Of a DNA stretch of 64,000 bases, positions 1 through 7,966 are shown in pieces (position 1 is the stretch's first letter; each line of letters opens with the position of its first letter). The stretch spans positions 124,001-188,000 of the forward strand of contig CAWJKM010000010.1 in assembly GCA_963843525.1 (NCBI GenBank), in the 5' to 3' direction. Under the pieces are notes generated by a model, which saw only the letters and a list, made by a program, of their open reading frames with translations, was not told the origin of the DNA and searched no databases. This stretch comes from DATJPR01 sp963843525 (GTDB lineage: Bacteria > Bacteroidota > Ignavibacteria > UBA10030 > UBA6906). The translations under genes were made by a program, and so were the position numbers.

Positions 1-270
1 AGTGATGATTTTGGACACTAACGATTCCTGTCAGGAACTCATCCCGTGAAACATCGTGAAACAGTTACAGTACTGGAAGATAGCTGATTCTTCTCCTTGA
101 AGCAAACAGGAAAACGGGGGAAATCAAAGGGGGGAAAGGGGAAACGGAGGGCCAGGTTGGGGCTCCGTACCGGGTTGAGGCGACTTCCACCGGGAGGTGA
201 GGATGGAGGCTTCTGCCCGAGATGGGGAACGGGTTGCAGAGAGGTGCTCGCCCCTCGCGGATTTCGGGCA
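1..270. other. Non-coding end of window downstream of the phosphate operon
   Basis: No convincing gene is visible here. Frames open on both strands lack a ribosome-binding site and a recognisable protein. A purine-rich G/A tract lies at about 108-150 and resembles tracts near 7655-7690 and 41885-41935. A short CGGGC/GCCCG hairpin near 266-280 is followed on the plus strand by only a weak T-rich stretch, so it is not called a terminator. Confidence 0.5.
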
Positions 271-948
271 TCAGCCCGCAGAATCTTTTCTCTCCGCGGT
301 GTGGTGTTTGACCACCTGTGCCTCGGCAACGAACACCACCTCCTCGGCAATATTCGTCGCCAGGTCAGCCACGCGTTCCAGATTCCGGCTGACGCGGATG
401 AAGTCGAGGGCCTGATTGATGAACTGCACATCGCCGCGAATAAGCTCCGCCATTTCATCGACGGTCTTTCTGTTCAGGTCGTCGATCTCATCGTCGTTGC
501 GAAGGACGTTGCGCGCCAGCCGGGCGTCGGAATGGACAAACGCATCGATGGCTTCCCGGAGCATGGTCTTGGTAATGACCGCCATTTGAGGGATGTCCAC
601 CGGGCGATTGATCGGTTCCCGGCCGGCATACTGAAGGGCGCTTTCCGCAATGTTGACGGCATGGTCACCGATACGCTCAAGATCGTTATTGATTTTTTGC
701 GCAGCAAGGATGAATCGCAGGTCGCTCGCCACCGGTTGCTGCAGGGCCAGAATATCGACGACATTGTTATCAATCTCCACTTCCAGAAGGTTGATCGCTT
801 CGTCTTCCTCGAGCACCCGGCGGGCCAGGAGGGCGTCCCGTTCCTGAAACGAACGGATGGACTCCACGATGGATTGTTCCGCGAGGCTCCCCATCCGGAT
901 GAGTCGTTCTTTCAGGGCTTCAAGTTCCTGGACAAAATGGCGTTGCAT
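271..948 (-). CDS. phoU: PhoU-family phosphate signalling regulator, copy 1
   Basis: This is a PhoU-type cytoplasmic regulator, expected to restrain the PstSCAB importer and its two-component system when phosphate is plentiful. Two three-helix PhoU repeats are visible; each carries the family pattern of paired acidic and hydrophobic residues (NNDLERIGDHAVNIAE in the first, RNLERVADLATNIAEE in the second), where PhoU proteins bind metal. The frame stays open up to 1005, but the start at 948 (MQRHF) is preferred because it aligns with MERHF of the adjacent paralogue. It is the last gene of the pst operon, 80 bases after the second phoU. The role is known for the family; the split of labour between the two copies is unknown. 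Confidence 0.93.
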   Translation of the reverse strand: MQRHFVQELEALKERLIRMGSLAEQSIVESIRSFQERDALLARRVLEEDEAINLLEVEIDNNVVDILALQQPVASDLRFILAAQKINNDLERIGDHAVNIAESALQYAGREPINRPVDIPQMAVITKTMLREAIDAFVHSDARLARNVLRNDDEIDDLNRKTVDEMAELIRGDVQFINQALDFIRVSRNLERVADLATNIAEEVVFVAEAQVVKHHTAERKDSAG

Positions 949-1028
949 GGTTACTCTGGCTGTGACATTCAGATTCCCGAGCGGGAATTTTACGAGATTC
1001 GACATTCATGTGCAAGTCGATCCGCGGC

Positions 1029-1691
1029 TCACGATGGACCTGCACTGTGTTTGACCATCCTCGCTTCAACAAGGAAAATAACATCCTCCGCGATGTTCGT
1101 CGCATGGTCGGCCATCCGCTCGATATGGTGCGCGAGGACGACCATATGCGCCCCCGGGTCGATCAGGGAGCGGTCATCCCGCATTTCCGAGACGATGCCT
1201 TCGAAGGTCTCCCAGCCGAGCTTGTCGACGACGTCATCGCTCGCGAGGACGCGCGATGCCTGTGTCGGGTTCGCATTGATAAACGCGTCCAGGCAGTCGC
1301 GGACCATGATCCGTCCGATCTGCGCCATCTCTTCCAGACGTGTCCGGTGCATGAACTTCGTATGGGCGCTCAGCGGCGACACCCTCTCGGCGAGGTTCAC
1401 GGCGATATCGCCGATGCGCTCGAGCTGGTTATTGATCTGCAGGCCGGCCATGAGAAGCCGGAGGTCGTTCGCCACGGGCTGCGCCAGCGCCAGGATGGCC
1501 TGGCACTGACGGTTGATCCGGTTGTCGAATTCATCCACCTGTGCATCACCATCGATCACCTGGCGGGCCAGCTCCCGCCGGCCGCCGAACAACGCCTCAC
1601 ACGCCGCTTCGAGCTGCGCATCCACCAGTGCACCCATTGCGGTGAGGTTCTGCCGGAGATCGTTGAGCTCGCGTTCAAAATGCCGTTCCAT
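1029..1691 (-). CDS. phoU: PhoU-family phosphate signalling regulator, copy 2
   Basis: This is a second PhoU homologue of 220 residues, directly downstream of pstB with a 28-base gap. It has the same two-repeat architecture, with NNQLERIGDIAVNLAE in the first repeat and AHHIERMADHATNIAED in the second. The two PhoU proteins are clearly related but far from identical, so this is an old duplication rather than a recent tandem copy. Members of this family link importer activity to the PhoR sensor kinase; no phoR or phoB gene is in the window. One copy may act on the importer and the other on signalling, but that is inference only. Confidence 0.93.
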   Translation of the reverse strand: MERHFERELNDLRQNLTAMGALVDAQLEAACEALFGGRRELARQVIDGDAQVDEFDNRINRQCQAILALAQPVANDLRLLMAGLQINNQLERIGDIAVNLAERVSPLSAHTKFMHRTRLEEMAQIGRIMVRDCLDAFINANPTQASRVLASDDVVDKLGWETFEGIVSEMRDDRSLIDPGAHMVVLAHHIERMADHATNIAEDVIFLVEARMVKHSAGPS

Positions 1692-1719
1692 CCGGATACG
1701 CTTCCTGCATCGTCACTGG

Positions 1720-2553
1720 TTAACCGAACCGACCGGTGATATAATCCTCCGTCTGTTTCTTCTCCGGCGTCGTGAACATCTTCTTTGTCTGATCGTACTC
1801 GATCAACTCTCCGAGATAGAAGAACGCGGTGAAGTCGCTCACGCGGGCGGCCTGCTGCATATTGTGCGTCACAATGATAATGGTGAAATTGTTTTTCAGC
1901 TCGTAGATCAGCTCTTCGATCTTGGCCGTGGAGAGCGGATCGAGCGCACTCGCAGGCTCGTCCATCAGGACCACCTCCGGGCTGACCGCAATGGTGCGCG
2001 CGATGCAAAGACGTTGTTGCTGTCCGCCCGAGAGACTTGCCCCGGACTTTCCCAGCGAATCCTTCACTTCTTCCCATAAGGCAGCCTGATGCAGGCTCCG
2101 TTCCACGATTTCCGTGAGCTTTTTCTTGTTCCGCATGCCGTTGAACCGGAGACCGGCTGCGACGTTGTCGAAGATGGACATCGTGGGAAATGGATTGGGT
2201 TTTTGGAAGACCATGCCGACGCGCCTGCGGAGAAGCACGGGATCTTCGTCCATCACATTCGTCCCATCGAGCAGGATTTGCCCGGTCATCGTGCCCGACG
2301 CCACTTCGTGCATGCGGTTGAGACAGCGGAGGAAGGTCGATTTTCCGCAGCCGGAGGGACCGATGATCGCGACGACGCGATTCGTGGGGATATCGATTGA
2401 CACATTCCTGAGCGCATGGGTCTTCCCAAAATAGGCGTTCAGGTCACGTGTCGCAATCTTCAGCGGCGCAGGAGCAGTCGGAGGAGGAGAATCAGGAACG
2501 CTCGCCTTTTTCATAGTGGCAGTGAACCCGCCGTTCGTTTCAATTTTGTCCAT
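1720..2553 (-). CDS. pstB: Phosphate ABC transporter ATP-binding protein PstB
   Basis: PstB is the ATPase of the PstSCAB high-affinity phosphate importer and acts on the cytoplasmic face of the inner membrane. The 277-residue protein shows Walker A (GPSGCGKST), the Q-loop region, the signature LSGGQQQRL, Walker B with the catalytic Glu (VLMDEPASALDP) and the H-loop (IIIVTHNM). About 30 residues precede the conserved core, so a later start at 2514 is possible. The 2553 start overlaps the pstA stop by 14 bases, typical of translational coupling. It follows pstA and precedes two phoU genes. Confidence 0.97.
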   Translation of the reverse strand: MDKIETNGGFTATMKKASVPDSPPPTAPAPLKIATRDLNAYFGKTHALRNVSIDIPTNRVVAIIGPSGCGKSTFLRCLNRMHEVASGTMTGQILLDGTNVMDEDPVLLRRRVGMVFQKPNPFPTMSIFDNVAAGLRFNGMRNKKKLTEIVERSLHQAALWEEVKDSLGKSGASLSGGQQQRLCIARTIAVSPEVVLMDEPASALDPLSTAKIEELIYELKNNFTIIIVTHNMQQAARVSDFTAFFYLGELIEYDQTKKMFTTPEKKQTEDYITGRFG

Positions 2554-3397
2554 ATCGTCGTCTTGTCACTATGCGAAAAACGAGGCTGAGAAGGAAGATC
2601 AGGGCGATCAGCACGAAGGATGCGGCCCACGCCTGCCGGATCCAGTCCTCGAACGGCGCCTTGGCGTAGTCGTAGATGAAAACGGTCAGTGACGCCATCG
2701 GATTCAGGATCGAAGTGGACCAGAAGCGGTTCCCGAGTGCGGTAAACAGCAAGGGTGCGGTCTCCCCTGCCGCCCGGGCGATTGCAAGGAGGACCCCCGT
2801 GGTGATCCCGGTGAGGGCAGTGGGAAACACGATACGCAACGTCGTCTTCCACTGAGGTATCCCGAGCGCCAGTCCCGCCTCACGGAAGGACTGCGGGACG
2901 AGTTTCATCATCTCTTCCGTCGTCCGGGTGACGGTCGGGATCATGAGGATTGCCAGGGCAACGCCGCCTGCCAGCGCCGAGAAGTGTTTCATCGGCAGAA
3001 CGACGAGAATGTACGCGACGACGCCGACAACGATCGAGGGTACACCGCTGAGAACGTCGGTGAAGAACCGTACGATAGCGCCAAAGACCGTGTGGCCGAA
3101 TTCAGCCAGGTAGATGCCCGCGGTGATTCCAATCGGAAGGCCGAAGAGTGCCCCGAGGCCGAGGAGGATCCCGGTCCCGACAATCGCATTCGCCATCCCG
3201 CCGCCGCTCTCCCCCACCGGCTTCGGCATTTGGGTCAGGAAATCAAGATTCAGGGCACCGATCCCCTGCGCGAGCGTATACCCGAAAATGAGGATCAGGG
3301 GCGCAACGGCGAGGAGAACGCACACGGCGGAAAAGGTCACCATCATCGCGTTCTTTGTTTTCCGCCAGAAATACACCGCATCGTGTCCGGGCTTCAT
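2540..3397 (-). CDS. pstA: Phosphate ABC transporter permease PstA
   Basis: PstA is one of the two membrane subunits of the phosphate importer. The 285-residue protein has about six hydrophobic segments and the inner-membrane permease pattern including the EAA-type loop (REAGLALGIPQWKTTLRIVFP). The start at 3397 was chosen because its ATG overlaps the pstC stop in an ATGA arrangement and gives the normal family length; the frame remains open much further upstream, but that part is antisense-like to pstC. It pairs with PstC and PstB. Confidence 0.96.
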   Translation of the reverse strand: MKPGHDAVYFWRKTKNAMMVTFSAVCVLLAVAPLILIFGYTLAQGIGALNLDFLTQMPKPVGESGGGMANAIVGTGILLGLGALFGLPIGITAGIYLAEFGHTVFGAIVRFFTDVLSGVPSIVVGVVAYILVVLPMKHFSALAGGVALAILMIPTVTRTTEEMMKLVPQSFREAGLALGIPQWKTTLRIVFPTALTGITTGVLLAIARAAGETAPLLFTALGNRFWSTSILNPMASLTVFIYDYAKAPFEDWIRQAWAASFVLIALIFLLSLVFRIVTRRRYGQN

Positions 3398-4422
3398 GTC
3401 GTTTTGAACCTTTTCGTAGTGCTCCACACGATCAGACGGGCAAAGGCATTCAGGAGGATGGTCACCCCGAACAGAATGAGGGCGATTTCGATCAGCGCAT
3501 TTGTGTACATGTCCGTGGTGGCCTCGGCGAACTCGTTCGCGAGCACGCTCGCCATCGTATAGCCGGGGCTCAGCAGAGACAACGCAATCTCGGGGCGGTT
3601 CCCGATCACCATCGTCACCGCCATCGTCTCGCCGATAGCCCGGCCGAGCCCCAGGAGCGTCGCTCCAAAGATGCCGGACTTTGCGCTTTGAAGGATCAAC
3701 CTGGTGGTCTCCCATCGCGTCGCCCCAAGTCCGAACGCCGCTTCACGCTGGAGCGTCGGAATGGATTTCATGACGTCGCGGGAAATGGAGGTGATGATCG
3801 GGAGAATCATGATCGCAAGCACAATCCCTGCCGCAAGCATACTGAACCCGTACGCAGGGCCCTGAAAGAGAGGGAGCGTGCCGAGAAACTTCTTGAGGAG
3901 CGGTTGAACGGTAATGCGGAGCCAGGGCACCAGGACGAAGATGCCCCACAGCCCGTACACGATACTCGGAATCGCGGCGAGGAGTTCCACGAGGAACGAC
4001 AACGGTTGTTCCAACCACCGGGGACAGAGCTCGGAAAGGAAGATGGCGACCCCGAGACTGAGCGGAAGCGCGATGATCAGCGCAAGGATCGAGGAGACCA
4101 CGGTCCCGTATATGAAGGGCAGCGCGCCGAAGTTGCTCTGCACCGGGTCCCATGTCTGCGTGAAGAGAAAACTCCACCCGAATTTCTGGATGGAGAGCGT
4201 GGAGCCGCGGTACATCTCGAACGCCATGAGAAAAACGAGCGAGAATACCAGGAAGGCGAAGATCTTCGTGATATTGCGGAAGAGAAAGTCGCCAACGTTG
4301 TGTATCCGCTTTTTCTTTGCGCCGACAGGCGGTCCAATGCCAGAGGGGACTGGTGGTTCCCAGCCCCCTCCGCTTGTCCGCCGGGCCATTGCACGCGCCG
4401 AGGGAGACGTTGCTCTTTCCAC
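3394..4422 (-). CDS. pstC: Phosphate ABC transporter permease PstC
   Basis: PstC is the second membrane subunit of the phosphate importer. The 342-residue product has a polar, Pro/Gly-rich N-terminus of about 40 residues, then six transmembrane segments and a permease loop (REAAFGLGATRWETTRLI). Start 4422 lies 12 bases after the pstS stop; a later start is possible because the first 40 residues look non-conserved. Its stop overlaps the pstA start by four bases (ATGA). Gene order pstS-pstC-pstA-pstB is the classical one. Confidence 0.96.
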   Translation of the reverse strand: MERATSPSARAMARRTSGGGWEPPVPSGIGPPVGAKKKRIHNVGDFLFRNITKIFAFLVFSLVFLMAFEMYRGSTLSIQKFGWSFLFTQTWDPVQSNFGALPFIYGTVVSSILALIIALPLSLGVAIFLSELCPRWLEQPLSFLVELLAAIPSIVYGLWGIFVLVPWLRITVQPLLKKFLGTLPLFQGPAYGFSMLAAGIVLAIMILPIITSISRDVMKSIPTLQREAAFGLGATRWETTRLILQSAKSGIFGATLLGLGRAIGETMAVTMVIGNRPEIALSLLSPGYTMASVLANEFAEATTDMYTNALIEIALILFGVTILLNAFARLIVWSTTKRFKTT

Positions 4423-4434
4423 TCCTTCTCCGGC

Positions 4435-5469
4435 TTAGTGAATGTCCATCGTTTTGATTTTCTTTACGCAGAGCTTCTGCACCGGTGCCGGAAGGGGACC
4501 GTAATAGAGATCCTTTGCGTAGGTTTGCCCATCGGTCATCGCCCATTCCACGAATTTTTGAATCGCTTTCGCCTTGGTCATGTCCTTCATGTCCTTGTAG
4601 ACCAGAAGCCACGTGAACCCGGAAATGGGATAGGAATCCTTGCCGTCGGCGTTGGTAATGGAAACCCGGAGATCGGCAGGCATGGACTTGACGGCGCCGG
4701 CGGCAGCAGCCGATACCGCGTCAAATGTCGGTTCCACAAAATATCCCGCCTTGTTTTTGAGGGCGGCATACGGGAGGTTGTTTTGCACTGCGTAGGCAAG
4801 TTCGACATATCCCAGGGCACCTTCCGACTGCTTCACAATTCCCGAGACGCCCTCATTCCCTTTTCCGCCAAGACCGACAGGCCAGTTCACCGAGGTCCCC
4901 GTTCCGATTTTTTTCGCCCATTCGGGGTTTGCCTTCGTCAGGTAGTCGGTGAAGATATTGGTCGTGCCGCTTCCATCGGAACGATGGGCGACGATAATAT
5001 CAGCGTCGGGCAGGTTCACGCCCGGATTGATCTCCTTGATCTTCGGATCATTCCACTTGGTGATCTCGCCAAGGTAGATTCCCCCGATGGTTTCAGGGGA
5101 GAGGCGAAGGTGGCTTCCGATGCTGGGGACATTATAGGTAATGACCACAGCACCCATCACCGTGGGGATATGAAGGATGTCCGATCCCTGCTTCTGCTTG
5201 ATCTCCGCCATCTGTTTTTCGGAGAGCGCTGCATCTGAAGCGCCGAAATCCACCGTGCCTTCGGTCACCTGCTTGATTCCGCCGCCCGAGCCGATCGACT
5301 GATAATTGAACTCAATACCCGTTTTGTTATGGTACACGTCAAACCACTTCGAATAGATGACGTACGGAAAGGTCGCGCCCGCTCCATTCAGTTTCAACTG
5401 CGCCGATCCCGTATTGGCCAGGAATAGCCCCCCCAATGCTGCGAGCACCATGCCCTTGAAGATGTTCAT
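4435..5469 (-). CDS. pstS: Periplasmic phosphate-binding protein PstS
   Basis: PstS captures phosphate in the periplasm and delivers it to PstCA. The protein has a clear signal peptide ending NTGSA before Gln, followed by the phosphate-binding motifs LNGAGATFP, SIGSGGG and HRSDGSGTTNIF. The start at 5469 is chosen because an AAGGAG ribosome-binding site sits just upstream and the signal peptide begins there; an in-frame ATG exists at 5517 but lacks these. The length of 344 residues fits the family. It lies between the upstream porin gene and pstC. Confidence 0.97.
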   Translation of the reverse strand: MNIFKGMVLAALGGLFLANTGSAQLKLNGAGATFPYVIYSKWFDVYHNKTGIEFNYQSIGSGGGIKQVTEGTVDFGASDAALSEKQMAEIKQKQGSDILHIPTVMGAVVITYNVPSIGSHLRLSPETIGGIYLGEITKWNDPKIKEINPGVNLPDADIIVAHRSDGSGTTNIFTDYLTKANPEWAKKIGTGTSVNWPVGLGGKGNEGVSGIVKQSEGALGYVELAYAVQNNLPYAALKNKAGYFVEPTFDAVSAAAAGAVKSMPADLRVSITNADGKDSYPISGFTWLLVYKDMKDMTKAKAIQKFVEWAMTDGQTYAKDLYYGPLPAPVQKLCVKKIKTMDIH

Positions 5470-5525
5470 GCCACTGCTCCTTATGTGATCAGAGAATATG
5501 TAAATACATCGTTCCACGCGTATGA

Positions 5526-6668
5526 TCAGAAGCTGTACGCAAACGTCAGGCGGCCGGTGATCGAAGTGTCAAACGAGGGTCCGTTGGGCACGGATTCGTA
5601 CGTTTCCACCTGGACGTTGGGCATGAGTTGGAACTGCTTGGTCGGCTTGAATGCAAGGCCGACAAGAATATAGTTCCTACTATCCCCTTTTTCAAGATCA
5701 TCGCTTCCCATTATCGGGTCAAACATGTCGAACCGCGCAATCCCGGAGATCGTGGGATCGAAATTCACCCAGGCCCACACCGAGACGCCGAGTCGCGACA
5801 GGCTTTTCAGGGTCGTCGGATCGCTGGGCAAAGCGTAGGAATTCGCCGTCATTTGCGTGAATCCTTCCAGGCCGATCGCAAACTTGTCCGGCTGCGTGTA
5901 GCAGGCAAATGCTGCGCCCGTGATTGTCTGATGAGCGACAGTCGCCTTCGGGACCGTGGTGCTGGTGATGTCGTTCACCGGATAGGTGGGACGATAATCG
6001 CCATACACCGTAACGAGGAATTCCTTGGATGGCTTGATCTGAATTTGCAGCCCGTACGAATTGTACTTGTCGCCGTTGGAGAGCGTAGAACCGAGATCCT
6101 TCGGGACGCTGCCGTTGCCCTGATTGGACACGAGGAGCCAGTAGCTCACGGTTCCTCCTTCATCGAAATTTCCCCGCAAGCCGATGCCAAGTCCACGGGA
6201 GGGTACGATTCCCCTGAGGTCCATGATCGTTTTCTCCAATGAGCGGTACGACCATGCGGACTCGGAGACATCGAACGCCGGAGTCGGCTGAATACCGAAA
6301 ATCAGGTCGTTGCTCCCGAACGCCTTCTTCCACCGCAACCAGGCGTCCTTGACATACACCGTCAGCTTATGGCTCAGATCGACATCCCCGTTCGGCCCGC
6401 CCGAGGCGTCAGCCTCAAGACGGAAACGTGTCGCAAAGTTCTCTGCGATGTCATAATCATAGGAGAAGTTGATCCGTCGAATCACGAAACCCTGATTGCT
6501 CTTTGGCCCGCCGGTGGCGGCGTTGGAGAGACCACTCTTACTGAAATTGCTGTCGCGAGCGGCGTTGTAGAAATAGTCGCCAAAGACAATGCCGCTGAAT
6601 TTTCCCTGAGAATACCCTGCCCAGGGAAGGGCAAGAACGAGGAGCAAAAGGAAACGAAAGCGTTGCAT
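5526..6668 (-). CDS. Outer-membrane beta-barrel porin, probably phosphate-selective
   Basis: The 380-residue protein has a signal peptide (MQRFRFLLLLVLALPWAGYSQ) and then alternating polar/aromatic strands typical of a porin, ending in Phe (LTFAYSF) as outer-membrane barrels usually do. It is the first gene of the pst operon, 56 bases before pstS, which suggests it brings phosphate or polyphosphate across the outer membrane, as OprO/OprP-type porins do. The start at 6668 has an AAAGGG ribosome-binding site; the frame is open to 6758, but those residues are not signal-peptide-like. Substrate specificity is inferred from context. Confidence 0.8.
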   Translation of the reverse strand: MQRFRFLLLLVLALPWAGYSQGKFSGIVFGDYFYNAARDSNFSKSGLSNAATGGPKSNQGFVIRRINFSYDYDIAENFATRFRLEADASGGPNGDVDLSHKLTVYVKDAWLRWKKAFGSNDLIFGIQPTPAFDVSESAWSYRSLEKTIMDLRGIVPSRGLGIGLRGNFDEGGTVSYWLLVSNQGNGSVPKDLGSTLSNGDKYNSYGLQIQIKPSKEFLVTVYGDYRPTYPVNDITSTTVPKATVAHQTITGAAFACYTQPDKFAIGLEGFTQMTANSYALPSDPTTLKSLSRLGVSVWAWVNFDPTISGIARFDMFDPIMGSDDLEKGDSRNYILVGLAFKPTKQFQLMPNVQVETYESVPNGPSFDTSITGRLTFAYSF

Positions 6669-6849
6669 GCTGGCCCTTTCAATATAGTGTGTATGATGAT
6701 CCCTCACGAACGTACCCGAGTTCGTTCCCCCAGGTCTCGGGGGACTCAAGATCTTCATCTTGGTGAGGGGTTTGAAGTATGCAGGGAATACCGGGAACGC
6801 GTTGCCGTCCCGGAAGATTGTGAATTTTGATTGATGATTGAGGATGATG

Positions 6850-6880
6850 CAAATATACCATCGTACTGTTTCCTCATCAT
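6850..6880 (-). promoter_or_regulatory. Promoter of the porin-pst-phoU operon
   Basis: On the minus strand a perfect Bacteroidota -7 element, TATATTTG, lies at 6857-6850. The position 20 bases upstream, where other promoters in this window have TTG, reads ATG here, so the -33 element is degraded. That fits a promoter needing an activator. Transcription would begin near 6843, giving a leader of about 175 bases before the porin start. Confidence 0.55.
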
Positions 6881-6888
6881 TACACCAC

Positions 6889-6905
6889 TGTTACCGAATT
6901 GTTAA
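6889..6905 (-). promoter_or_regulatory. Pho-box-like direct repeat
   Basis: Read on the minus strand this is TTAACA-N5-GTAACA, two hexamers with an 11-base period, the spacing used by PhoB/PhoP-type response regulators. It sits eight bases upstream of the degraded -33 position of the pst promoter, where an activator would contact RNA polymerase. Binding by a PhoB-like protein is inference. Confidence 0.5.
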
Positions 6906-7058
6906 CCAGTGCCCTGGCCCGCTGCAGGTAACCTCAGAATCGCACAAAATGGTGAGGCCCACACGGCAGGGGTCAGGGACTGCCGGAGGGCCTCGGTCCG
7001 CCCACACGTGGCGTGGGAGGAAGAATCACCTATGGACAATAAACAAAGATACACCCGG

Positions 7059-7571
7059 TCAACAGGCCAGGGAAAGCGCGACAAGAGCCGCAAAGATGCC
7101 GAGCGCTGCACCCGCCAGGACGTCACTCGGAAAATGCACCCCCAGATAGACACGCGAGACCCCAATCCCCAGCGCGAGGGGAACCATGAAAAGGGAAAGG
7201 ACTGGATACCACACCGCAAGAACCGTGATCATGATGAATGCTGCGCCAGTATGCCCGGAGGGGAAGGAGAACTCGTCGGGCGGCGCGACAAGCATTGTCA
7301 CCCCCGGGACGGAAACAAACGGTCGAAGCCGCGAGACGAACCGTTTTATGAAAAGATAAATGGAAACTTCGATGCCGTATGCCCATGCCAACACGAGAAT
7401 GATCCCCGGGCCTTTTCCACCGACCAGTCCGAGGATGATTCCCATCGCCGCCCAGAGAGAGCCATTCCCTATCCACGTGAGCATCTTCATCGCGCGGTTG
7501 ACTGCGTCGCGCCTGCGGTCGCAGAACCACAGAACACCTGCCGAATCCCAGCGTAGTACCCGTTCAATCAC
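7059..7571 (-). CDS. PAP2-family membrane phosphatase
   Basis: This is a PAP2 acid phosphatase, the family that removes phosphate from lipid phosphates such as undecaprenyl pyrophosphate or phosphatidic acid at the membrane. All three signature motifs are present in order: KRFVSRLRP, the PSGH motif (FSFPSGHTGA) and SRVYLGVHFPSD with its catalytic His. About five hydrophobic helices surround them. The start is GTG at 7571 with a GGAGAG site upstream. It is separated from the pst operon by about 390 bases and points the same way. Whether the substrate is a cell-wall carrier or a phospholipid cannot be told. Confidence 0.88.
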   Translation of the reverse strand: MIERVLRWDSAGVLWFCDRRRDAVNRAMKMLTWIGNGSLWAAMGIILGLVGGKGPGIILVLAWAYGIEVSIYLFIKRFVSRLRPFVSVPGVTMLVAPPDEFSFPSGHTGAAFIMITVLAVWYPVLSLFMVPLALGIGVSRVYLGVHFPSDVLAGAALGIFAALVALSLAC

Positions 7572-7720
7572 GTCGAAGCTCTCCGTGTAGTAAGTCCCAC
7601 GAAGATACGGAAGGGGTGTTACGACATCGTGATCTGACCGTTAAGGAAGTGTTATGTCGGGGAAAGGAGAAGGGGGAAGGGGAGACTCGGGGACTGTGAG
7701 ACTTTGGGACTGGGGACAGA

Positions 7721-7865
7721 AGCGAACCGATTTCCTCCTACTGTCTACGTCCTACTTCATACTCCTAGCCGATCCTTGCGAGACTGGGAGAGAGAAGCCA
7801 ACCGCTTTCTTCTTACTGTCTACATCTTACTTCATACTCCTGGCCGATCCCTGTGAGACTTTGGG
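7721..7865. repeat. Imperfect 75-base direct repeat, two copies
   Basis: Two copies starting at 7721 and 7796 share long blocks such as TACTTCATACTCCT and GCCGATCC and differ at scattered positions. They lie in a 395-base gene-free stretch (7572-7966). The peptide encoded twice on the plus strand follows from the repeat and is not taken as a gene. Confidence 0.75.
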
Positions 7866-7879
7866 ATGAAGACGGTCGC

Positions 7880-7918
7880 TGCCTACTGCATCCTGCCTAC
7901 TGCCTACTGCATACTGCT
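7880..7918. repeat. CTACTGC-type short tandem repeat
   Basis: Several near-copies of a seven-base word (CTACTGC / ATACTGC / CTGCATC) follow the 75-base repeat. The reverse complement of the same word recurs at 35606-35640, so it is a dispersed low-complexity family. No coding role is seen. Confidence 0.65.
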
Positions 7919-7966
7919 TTCTGATTTGGCTTCGGGTCGGAGAATGGGGGACTGGGGGACGGAGGA

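Noticed and set aside
97..1509. Long open frame on the plus strand opposite the two phoU genes
   Set aside because: It is antisense to two clear PhoU proteins, has an Arg/His-rich composition and no ribosome-binding site; GC-rich codon bias opens the opposite frame.
3355..5238. Open plus-strand frame of over 600 codons opposite pstC and pstS
   Set aside because: It mirrors the pstC and pstS genes in codon phase and encodes an Arg/Glu/His-rich, non-protein-like sequence.
7654..7869. Plus-strand frame with a peptide occurring twice
   Set aside because: The repeated peptide is just the translation of the 75-base DNA repeat; there is no start signal or conserved feature.
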